DNA from: Arbacia lixula
Taxonomy: Eukaryota; Echinodermata; Echinoidea; Arbacioida; Arbaciidae
Length of the DNA: 64,000 nt
Assembly (NCBI GenBank): GCA_963669155.1
Contig: OZ022584.1
Span: forward strand, 12,376,615 to 12,440,614
Direction of reading: 5' to 3'
Both the position numbers and the translations under genes were made by a program. Below the pieces are notes generated by a model. That model was given only the letters and a program-made list of their open reading frames with translations, did not search any database and was not told the origin of the DNA. Each line of letters starts with the position of its first letter. The first letter of the stretch is position 1. Shown here in pieces: positions 1-14,600 of this stretch.

Positions 1-1139
1 AAACCAAGTACTGCGCTTGCGGGAAGCGTACGAACGGGAGTACACATGTACTATGTTGCAATGGCCAAGTTGTGCGGCGCGCCCAATGCCTATAGCTAGA
101 TGCAAGAAAAAGATCGGCATATTTCACGACAGAATGACTAATTATCAATGAAAATGTTCAAAAGACAAATATGTGTGTATCACTGTAAGGAAATACTTAA
201 TTAATATAAATCATACAACAATAGGTACGAATCAACATTCGCACAGGGGATGCTCTTGAATGATGACAAATTTTGTGTACAATGCGTATGGCGAGTGTGC
301 CTGAGTGTGTGATCTGTTCAGTTAATGACGTCTACACAAAGGGGGGTCTGCCACTCACAGTTTCGCGGTTGATGAGGAGATCATGCACGGGCGATTAGAA
401 TGGTTAATTTTTATATTTTCATAGCAGTGTGAGGCTGGAAATTAATATTTTTGTGATCTCTACATAACCAGCTTTCCATAGATGTAAAAATTTACTATAT
501 TTAGAATTTTCAATGGAGTTCTACTTTAACCTAATTTACTAACACTGAATAGGCATGGAAATTTGTTTTGAAATACAGGATAGTTCAGTGAAAACCAAAT
601 GGCCATTTTAGCATCATTTTAGCAAGTCCATGTAGCATAGATAGAAACAGGATGTACAAATTCAATAGTTGTAGTCAGCTAGAGGACCGGTTGGCCAGTG
701 CTCTATACAACTTTGAACAATGCAGACACACTGCCTATTGAATTCACACATCATGTTTGTCATACATCTAACAGACATGCTAATCAGGAATGATGATATG
801 GTAATTAACTTATCACTGACTGAAGTGCATGGTATAAAAGTAATTTGCATCATCAGCGTAATCCTCACATTCTCTGAAACTGTGCAGGCATGAAACAAAC
901 TATTCAAACAAAGCCAAATTCAAATTCATGAAACCTTGCTATAACTAATTCTAGTTATTACCTAAATTGCGGCATGTAGCTGAATGCACTTTAGGAGCGA
1001 ACTAGGCTTAAGTAAGGTTTCATGAAAATGGCCCCAGCTGGCTACTTTTTGTATTACGGGTAAAACGGCTGTGAGCACGGCCTTGTGTGATTGAATATTT
1101 TACTTTGTGCGGTGAACTGGCTTACTGCACTGCACTCAC
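1..1139. other. No feature recognised; probably PCGF intron
   Basis: AT-rich non-coding sequence lying 3' of the last visible PCGF exon on the minus strand. I saw no exon with the remainder of the RAWUL domain, no RNA gene and no clear repeat. Confidence 0.5.
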
Positions 1140-6560
<5,421 letters not shown>

Positions 6561-6649
6561 TCAACTGATGCAATTAATCATTAACAGCATGATCAAGCTA
6601 TATAGCTGGTCACAAGTTCACAATAATCAGAAATTGGAGTCTGTCACAG

Positions 6650-6995
6650 TCTCTAAAGGCCCGGTCACATATAGCCGACGCACGGCCAACGCACTGAAAA
6701 ATTGGCAAAAAATGGAAAATAAGATGAGTGCGTCGTTGTGCGCCAAACTTCTGTCAAGATTTGGACAGAGGCTAGCGAATGTATAACGTGTTGGTAACGC
6801 GCTGTGCGTATCCTGGGCTGGTATATAGCGAATACAGGACGCATACAGAGCGTATACATGAAATACCGCAACGAATGCATCGCGTATTGCTAGCGCGTTG
6901 AGCGAATGGCTACCGCCCAACCAGCGCATGCAGAGCGCGTCCAGAACGCATGCATCTCGTTCTCAACGCAAAGCCCGCGAAAAACAGCGGCCACG
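6650..6995. repeat. CpG-rich flank of a Harbinger element (left)
   Basis: The segment begins TAAAGGCCCGGTCACAT, a typical transposon terminus. It is dense in CpG words such as GCGAATG, GCGCGTTGAG and CGAATGTATAACG. The same words occur at 9530-9940, on the other side of the transposase. A matching right terminus was not found. Confidence 0.5.
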
Positions 6996-7035
6996 TGAAT
7001 GCCTATATATAAAGCCTTGCGTATGATTTTTTTTG

Positions 7036-7470
7036 TTAGTTCATGGTTGTCCATTTCACATGAACATGGACTATGTAGCTGAGAAAAGTTGTAAACAGGT
7101 TTGTTTACAAGGAAAATATTGGTAATTGGTTGCTATAGCTCACCAAATCTACCAAAAGTAACGTTTTGTTTTGTTTAACTGGGAAATGATGAATATAGTT
7201 CATGTTTGTTTATTTCTCATGAACATGATGAATATGGACTGTGTAGCTAAGAAAAGTTGTAAACAGGTTTGTTTTCTAGAACAATATTGTTAATTGGTTC
7301 CTATAGTTCACCAAATTTGCCAAAAGAAAGGTGTTTTTTTGTTTAACTGGGAAAAGTTAAATCTAGTTCGTGGTTCTCCATTTCACATGAATATGGACTA
7401 TGTAGCTGAGAAAAGTTGTTTTACAAGGAAAACATCGTTAATTCATTGCTATCACATTTAACTGTGAAAT
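7036..7470. repeat. Three tandem copies of a ~160-bp unit
   Basis: The ordered words CATGAA-ATGGACT-TGTAGCT, GAGAAAAGTTGT, TTAATTGGTT and TTTAACTGGGAAA appear three times at about 160-bp spacing; the third copy is shortened. Confidence 0.7.
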
Positions 7471-7479
7471 ATTGAGTTT

Positions 7480-8440
7480 TGTATTTACCATGCCATATGT
7501 TTGTTTCAAAAGTTGTTTGAAAACATGTTAAAATGTTGATTAAAGAGAAAGTTATGGTTGTTGAATGTAATAAATGTTCTAGGTCAACTTAAAAACAATT
7601 TGTTTTGTGTCCTGTCCTGTTCACTTACTTTTTTTAATTATATGTTTCATAAAGCAATATTCTGTCGTACTGACACATTTGCATGATAGCAATATTCTAG
7701 CCAAATTTGAACGAGTTTGGTAAACAAATTTCATCAAACTTAGGCAAACGATTTCTATAATGCTGCCATAAAAAAATGATTTTCTTAATGATATTGCGTT
7801 ACAATTGGGAAAAATGTGGTCTATATGACGTCATGAGTCAAGTTCAAGGTTGGAAACCTTGCTGTGCGTAGTCCACATGCCTGTGCCAATGTTTCAGGCA
7901 TTTCATTATTTAGCCATTTCCATTTAATCTTGCACACAAAAAAGTGACTAGAAAAAATTGAAATAATAACGATACATACATTCTGACAAAATTCCTCTGA
8001 ATGGGTCATATGGCTCACCTAAATAACTTGGGTCATTTTTTTCAAAAATGGTCTTCTCATGATTTGCAAAGAAGCAGCATCTCAAGAGCGCAATGAATTG
8101 AAAACATTTTTTTTTTCAAACAGATGTTATTCGCGTGTTTATCTGAATGATCTTCAAAATGAGCATTATAATGTTTAACTCATTCGAACGTCCATGCGAT
8201 AAATGGAAGAAGGTAGATGAGTCAAAGATAATTTTGGATACCAAATAATAACAAATCTAGCAGAAAACTTCCAACATACATAAAGGCTGAGTGTGAAAAC
8301 TGCACCGAAGTCTCTCATTATTTAATGATTTTTAAAACGTCCTAATAATGATTTGATTTTTTTTTCATTTTGGATATAGGGATGGTTGGGTTTTAGTATT
8401 TTGTGTAGCTTTTCAGGGCCCCTGAATGAAGGCTATTGAA
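7480..8440. other. Non-coding, nothing recognised
   Basis: AT-rich sequence between the tandem repeat and the broken transposase. No coding exon, RNA gene or clear terminal repeat was found. Confidence 0.5.
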
Positions 8441-8444
8441 GGGA

Positions 8445-8650
8445 TGCGGCTCGTTACTTCAAACCAAAGGCTAGTTATTCCGGACACGAAAGCTTCCTAT
8501 ACCTAAGTGCGAAACTGATCCAAAAACGAAATACGGTTCGTTAATCCGAACATTTATTACATTATGCCGAATGTTCGCTATTCCGAAAAAGGGATTAATC
8601 AATCTTCGGAAATACGAACCTCATTTCGTTTTCGGAATAGCGAACCTTTG
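8445..8650. repeat. TTCGGAATAGCGAAC-type repeat cluster
   Basis: Variants of TTCGGAATAGCGAAC occur in both orientations (GGTTCGTTAATCCGAA, GTTCGCTATTCCGAA, TTCGGAAATACGAAC). The cluster abuts the point where the Harbinger transposase stops matching its family. Confidence 0.65.
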
Positions 8651-9427
8651 AAAAAAGTGCCAGCTTCAACGCATTCCCTCAGCTCAGAAGCATTGTAAAT
8701 CTGAGCGTCCGATGCAGAACCCATTCCGCCAATGTCTGCCCAGATGAATCGATATTCGGCATCGACTAGCGCCAAGAGGACAACCGAGTAGAACCCTTTA
8801 TAATTGTAATAAAGGGAACCGCTGTTTGGAGGACACTTGCAGCTGACATGCTTTCCATCAAGTGCACCGCATATATGGGGGAAGTTCCACTTCTCCATGA
8901 ACTTGTCAGATATGGCACGCCATTCTTCAGGGGTTGTGGGGCACTTCATCATCTCATCCTTGTACTCGTCGATGATGGCCTGGCAAACTTCTCCAATCAG
9001 AAGGGATATAGTGTTGTGAGGCACCCTCCACCCATATGACATTGAGTGATTCTTGGTCCCAGACGCAAGATACCGCAGGGTTAGAGCAAGTTTGAGGCCA
9101 GGGTCGAGGGACTCTCTGTATGTTGTATTCTGCTTTGTGATTCTTGGGCCAACTCTTGTTAAGTTCATCAAACATCTCTGGCTGCATTCGCATGAAATTC
9201 TTGAAGGCTGATTGGTCTTCGTTACGGAGTTCAACAAGAAGTTGATCGTACAGGCCAAACTGCCGTCGTCTACCAATCCAAGGTCGGATCCAGAACCTTC
9301 GTTGACGTCTCCTCCTTCCCATTCTCCTGATGATATGGAGTTGGTGAAGTGTGAGTTCCATTAGGTTTTGCTGATGTTGGAGAACAGCGATTTCATATTC
9401 TAACCGCTGCTTGTCGGGACCATCCAT
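8599..9427 (-). pseudogene. PIF/Harbinger transposase, frameshifted and C-terminally truncated
   Basis: The reading starts at ATG 9427, about 95 bp downstream of a TATATATAAA box on the same strand. The first part has the N-terminal region of HARBI1-like transposases (LRNEDQSAFKNFMRMQPEMF). The frame shifts near 9160. The second part has the DDE-type core: HICGALDGKHV with the first Asp, YYNYKGFYSVVLLALVDA, and IGGMGSASDAQIYNAS with the second Asp. The protein then leaves the family and ends at 8599, so the last third, with the catalytic Glu, is absent. These transposases cut and paste their element into TWA sites. This copy is not functional. Confidence 0.88.
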
Positions 9428-9529
9428 CTTCCGAGATGGTTCTTCTAGACGAGGTCAGGATCGAGGAACTTCACACGTGAGGGTCGTAGGGAGAATGATG
9501 CGGAGATAGTGTGGGGTGCGTTTATATAT

Positions 9530-9940
9530 ACTCGATGACTACGCGCTAAGAGTGCGCAAAAGCAACGTCGGGTGCATTAGAGACTAGTTCAGCACTCGTT
9601 CAACACTCGTTCAGCGCGCCCTTATGCGCTACATGATCGCTGGCCATGCGTTTAAACCAGGCTGCTTTTGCGCTAGATGTGCGTTGAGCGTTCGCTATAC
9701 CTCGGCCGCCGTACTCACAACGAATACACACCGTGCACTCCGCCGATGTCTGGCGTTGGTCTGGCGTGCTATGCGCGTGACTGGCGACTTCTCGGCGCGT
9801 AGGTCCATGCGTCGAGCTCAACGCACAATTTTGAGCATGCACAAAAAATCTCGACGCGCAGAGCGAATGGCGACGCTCGACGACGAATGTATAACGTTGG
9901 TCCAGCGCGCTGGACGAATGAGTAACGCATGATGACGCAC
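9530..9940. repeat. CpG-rich flank of the Harbinger element (right)
   Basis: This segment is very rich in GCGC, CGACGC and GCGAATGG words and includes CGAATGTATAACG, also present at about 6776. It is likely the subterminal region of the same element. No terminal inverted repeat matching 6650 was found. Confidence 0.45.
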
Positions 9941-10063
9941 AGAATAAGGTATTGTTTATTTTTTAGTTCTGTAACGTCCAGCCCATCCATGCAGATGCAG
10001 GGCTGCCGGCTGGTCACGGTTCATAGAGTTAACTTAAATAATTGACAACTTAATCTGATTTAC

Positions 10064-10102
10064 CGGTATTGGTTTTCCTCTCAAGATGCGCCGCGATGTC
10101 AT
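10064..10102 (-). CDS. PCGF: Candidate first coding exon of the PCGF gene
   Basis: An ATG at 10102 (minus strand, context AAAATGA) opens a 13-codon frame, MTSRRILRGKPIP, that ends in phase 0 at a GTAAAT donor. The exon at 6413-6512 starts in phase 0 with IYLKLTDVN, so the two join without a shift. Its GTAAAT donor matches the one used by the exon at 5984-6080. It would place the Harbinger remnant inside intron 1. The exon is short and rests only on phase, splice sites and start context, so another first exon is possible. Confidence 0.4.
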
Positions 10103-10326
10103 TTTGCTTTGGGTTCCTGATCATAGACTCTTCCTAAATTCTAATGCAATACTATGAACTCATAAAATAGCTGTGCTTGATGCAAGTCAGCCTGGATTGC
10201 CCGCCTTGAAGCTTGAACCGATAAGATATCATATTGCAGCATGTTGCTTGTGGTGAAATTGTCGTGATTTGCCCGCCATAGTAGGCTTATTGTACATTGT
10301 AATAATATTTTTCACCCTTAAAAAAA
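10103..10326. promoter_or_regulatory. Candidate bidirectional promoter, PCGF / DHX9
   Basis: This 224-bp gap lies between the start codons of two divergent candidate first exons (10102 minus, 10327 plus). It contains TTGCCCGCC twice (about 10197 and 10270), a word close to E2F-type sites. No TATA box at a fixed distance was seen. The call is inference and depends on both first exons being real. Confidence 0.3.
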
Positions 10327-10357
10327 ATGTCGTCGGAGGATCAAGGGAAAGCGTTGG
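10327..10357 (+). CDS. DHX9: Candidate upstream first exon of DHX9
   Basis: ATG in the context AAAAATGT opens MSSEDQGKAL plus one base, then a GTAAGG donor. Joined to the acceptor at 11495, it continues through EVWLSHGK in frame into the canonical DHX9 Met at 11519, adding 18 residues. If not coding, the exon may be 5' UTR. Phase agreement alone has a one-in-three chance. Confidence 0.3.
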
Positions 10358-10359
10358 GT

Positions 10360-11495
10360 AAGGGGTTGATCGAAAAGAAAGAGCCGTGAGGAGGGGGAGG
10401 AGGGAAGAGGTAACCAGGAGTTAGATGAAAAAACCCGAATAAAATGTTTGAAAACGGCCCAAACAGCACAATGCACAAGGCGGTAGCTTCAACTTTGCTA
10501 CAATATGGCTATTTGTTACCTATGCATTGCGGCTTGTTTGTACTCCACCACGCCCACAGGAGACCTCAACATTTCTGTACAAAACCGACACGAAACATAG
10601 GTAAAATTACAGTTCTTAATTCTCCTTCATACTTTTACAATCGAGCTGTGAAATTAAGCTAGTGTGGTTTATGTTATTATTATGATTGTATTTTTTTATC
10701 TCTTTTATGTAAAATATGTTTGATATTGTCTGTAACTAGGAAGACAAGTGGAAAGTGCACTTGTCTTGTTGTGACTGTCGACTGTTGTCTTTCGATATAC
10801 CGTGTGGCGTGGGTATAGGGCCTGGGAAGTTGTGTCAGCGCTGGACTCTAACGCACAAAATGTGGTGCGTGTATTGACTGAAAATTCAGTCCCTGGCTGC
10901 ATGTACTGTAGGTCCGTTGAGATTGCATCTGGCTCCTCTGAACGCCCTCCTTCGGGGTATGTAAAAAATGGGTGCTAATGCACTTTGGTATCCCACATAG
11001 GGATCTACAATTCATGCACTGGGAGTGGGAACGCTGCAATACTGATTCAGTCATCAGTGATTGTTTTGTCGTCAGCAGAAATTAATGACCTAGAAATCAC
11101 CTTTTGGACGAATTAAAACAGCGAACACAGGGTTAGGTTAAGAATTAGGTTTAGGATTAGGGTCATGGTTAGGTTTAGGGTTAAAATTCATAAAATTAGT
11201 GGGATACCAAAGTGCATTGAGAATGAGACAGCAAATGAGATAGTTATTCCTGTCTAGACTATTATTGATGTGTCTGTGCTTTTTTACTTAGCCAGTGAGT
11301 AAGTGTTGTTTGGTATCCCATTTTTCCTTTTACATGTACTTGGATTTTCAGTGAATTGAAGAAAATGAGTCGTGGTTTTAGGGGTCTAAATTGTTGTAGG
11401 TTCCTGACTTCACTCTTCAGCCTAGTCATGTATAAATGCAGAATGGTTTGTTGAACTTGAAGAAAACGGCTCTCAACTCTTTTCTGTTTTGACAG
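10360..11495. other. Putative first intron / 5' flank of DHX9
   Basis: A purine-rich stretch follows the candidate donor. The region also holds a 20-bp perfect inverted repeat (10977-10996 with 11199-11218) around a telomere-like stretch at 11129-11183. It ends in a pyrimidine tract and TTTGACAG at 11495. Confidence 0.45.
11129..11183 (+). repeat. Degenerate TTAGGG-like (interstitial telomere-like) repeat
   Basis: AGGGTTAGG, TTAGGTTTAGG, ATTAGGG, TTAGGTTTAGGG and similar units follow one another. Only some units are exact TTAGGG. Confidence 0.6.
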
Positions 11496-11518
11496 AAGTT
11501 TGGCTCTCGCATGGCAAG

Positions 11519-11632
11519 ATGAGCGAGTTAAAATCGTATCTCTTCAGCTTTTTGGGGAGGCACAAAAAAGTTACCCCAAATTTTGAGATTCGCAACTCTG
11601 GCCCAAAGCATCGCCAGCGATTCCTGTGTGAG
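11519..11632 (+). CDS. DHX9: DHX9 exon 1: dsRBD1, first part
   Basis: [20 protein letters not shown] opens the first dsRNA-binding domain, and KHRQRFLCE matches the NRQ/KF-C-E stretch of the family. The donor GTAAGA leaves phase 0. The acceptor-like TTTGACAG at 11488-11495 shows that transcription begins further upstream. Confidence 0.93.
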
Positions 11633-14600
11633 GTAAGAATAAATGGTATCTGATTCTAATATCATGCTATCTCTTTCCCTATGCATCATCTCTGTCTGAT
11701 TGTGTTCCTGTCTGTTGTCTTCCTCTTTCTGTTTCCCTGCATTTATCATCGTCATTGTCATCCCATCATACATATGTTTTCTTGTTATTCATCTCCTTCT
11801 ACTAGGTAATTCAGTACACTTCTTCATTGTCTGTTCTTTCTGTCATGTCCTTCCATTTCTATTTCTCCTTTCTCTTTTATTTGTTTAAATACTAAATGAT
11901 AGTGGCATCATGAGGTTTGATTTTCTTGGTGATAATTCATAACAGGTACGGGTGCCAACTTATTCCTATGTCGGCATTGGGAACTCCACAAGCAAGAAGG
12001 ATTCTCAGGCCAATGCGGCAAAAGACTTTTTGCTCTTCCTGGTTCGGACCGGGGAGCTGAACAGCAAAGATGTGCCAGCATTGGATGTAAGTGGATCACG
12101 CTAGAGATGGTCATTTTGAGACTGTGATTTCCAAGAAATGAAGCTTGTTATGGCATTTCCCCCCCCCCCTTTTTTTTTTTTGGGGGGGGGGGGTGTGGTT
12201 TTGTTGTGATTTTTTTTTCTTAAACAATGAGTTTTGGGGTTTATTTTACTCACTGAAGTATAATGAGCAACACACAGCTTATTTTCCGAGCAAACACTAT
12301 AGAATGAATAAGAAATGATGAGGTGGATGGTACATGTACTGCCATATGTCTGTGAACGGTTAACCCTATATGTTCCACCTTCTTTTTTTTTCTTTATACA
12401 CTAGGGCAATGCCACGGTAATTAAGCCATGACACTTAATGAGAAATGTTGATATTTCAAGCACAGAAAACAAAGTGTAAAGCTTTAGAACCATCGTTTGC
12501 AGTCACACTAAAAGCTGCCAAGAGCCTGCAGCCAAGAGTAACAATATTAGAGACCAGTCGAGAGTAGCCATAATCAGCAAACAAGCTGCAAAAGAGCTGC
12601 AGAAGACACCACAAGACACTGTGAAGACACACTGCAGACCTGTGCAGAAGATGGTTAAAAAGGTTGCTCAGTGAATTGAATCATTATTTTTTGAATTTTA
12701 CGTAAAATGGTAAAATCTCTTGATGGCTTCTGCGTGGCAATAAAACAAAAGCAAAAACCTTCAAACTTAAACAAATAAACACAAATCTCATAGAGTAGCT
12801 TTTTGTCAGGCCCATGATGAGTTAATCCCTATTATACAGTGATGTCATGTTTAAATAAAGTACAGGGTCTTAAGTTTGTATTTTGCAGAAGAGATTTACA
12901 CTTGTCCACAGTTTCTCGATGTAAGATTTCCCCCCCACATTTTCTTTGACTCTCTCAGGAGCCAGTGTCTTCAGCCCCCTCTGAAGGACCGTCAGCCTTA
13001 CCTCCTGGGGTGGAAGCCCCCCACATGTCCATAGGGCTGGGCCAGGGGGAGATGGGGCCAGGCGGAGGTGGAGGAGGAGGAGGAGGGGGACCTGGTGGTA
13101 GAGGTAAGATTAGGGAACGGGGGGTGGGGAATAGGGGAAGGAGAGGAGGATGAGGATGAGGGACAGGGAGGAGGGGTAGACCTCTGCATGTCCATGGGGC
13201 AAGGGCTGGGTCAGGGGGAAATGGGACAAGGTGGAGGAGGAGGAGGAGGAAAGGAACCTGGTGGGAGAGGTAAGACTGGGGAAGAGGGATGTGGGAAGGG
13301 AAGAAGGGGGGAGACCTCTGCATGTCCATAGGGCTAGGGCTGGGTCAGGGGGAGATAAACCAGGTGGAGGAGGAGGAGGAAGAAGAGGAGGAGGAGAAAG
13401 AGGAGGAGGAAGAGAAGGAGGAGGAAGAGGAGAGGGGGCCTGGTGGGAGAGGTAAGACTGGGGAAGGGGGTGGGGGAATGGGAGGAGGTGAAAACTTCTG
13501 CATGTCCATGGGGCAAGGGCTAGGTCAGGGGGAGATTGGACAAGGGGAAGAGGAGGAGGAAGGGGGCCTGGTTGGAGAGGTAAGACTGGTGAAGGGGATG
13601 CGGGAAGGGTAGGGGGTGCAGACCTGTGCATGTCCATGGGGCTAGGGCTGGGTCAGGGGGAGGTGAACCAGGAGAAGAAGGAGGAGAGAGGGTGTGTGTG
13701 TGTGTGTGTGGGGGGGGGGGGGGTGGGAGAGGTAAGACTGGGAAAGGGGGAGAGGAGGAGGGGCAGGCCTCTGCACATCCATGGGGCTAGGGGCTAGGCT
13801 GGGATAGGAGGAGATTGGATTATGTGAGCAAAAATATGTTCAGATTGAGAATGTCATAAGTTTAGTCATAGTAAGCAAATCAGCGTTGGTGAGGGTGATG
13901 GGACGAACTATCACTTCCGAGGCGATCTGGATGTAGCTATCTTTCCGAAGCGCAGCTGAGGAAAGATAGCGTATACATTCAGATCGCCGAGGAAGTGATA
14001 GCTCGTCTCATTGCTTGAAACCAAAAGTTGATTATTTGCTTTATATTCCACATCTAAAACCAACTATCTATACTAAAAATGAAAATTTGACGTAAAAAAG
14101 GTAATGTTTACTTATTTCCATAACCCCAAGCCGCTGCCATGGGGAACACGCGTTAGGACACGCATTAGGACGCCTATTAGGACGCGTATTAGGACGCGCA
14201 TTAGGACGCGCGTAAGGACGCGCATTAGGACGCGCGTTAGGACGCGTTAGATGTCAAGTGATAGTCGGAGTGTAACACACTTTTATTTCGCGCGTACTCA
14301 TAATATTAATCACTCATTAGGACTGTGAGGAGTGAAGAGATCAGCGAAACAAAAAAGTACTATCACCTAGAGTGTAACAAACTTTTATTCCCAGGTGATC
14401 TGATAGGAAAAACTATGCCTCGTCACGTGATCAACTCTTGACCAATCATATAGCAACATTCTTAGTATGTGGAATATAATAATCAATATTGTGCATTATA
14501 TTGTTCGTTTCTTTCAACCAGAGGACTTTGATGGGAGTATGCCATCGTATCAGAGGAACTTCTATGATAGACAGGGTGACAAGAGGAAATTGGAAGAGGT

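Noticed and set aside
9600-9932. Overlapping Arg/Ala-rich frames on both strands
   Set aside because: They lie in CpG-rich transposon flank; no family match, composition effect only.
10444-10662. 72-residue plus-strand frame upstream of DHX9
   Set aside because: No family match, no splice sites placing it in frame with DHX9.
12955-13637. Pro-rich minus-strand and Gly/Glu-rich plus-strand frames in intron 3
   Set aside because: They come from the exon-3 minisatellite; apart from the true exon 3 end, no acceptor with a pyrimidine tract precedes the units.
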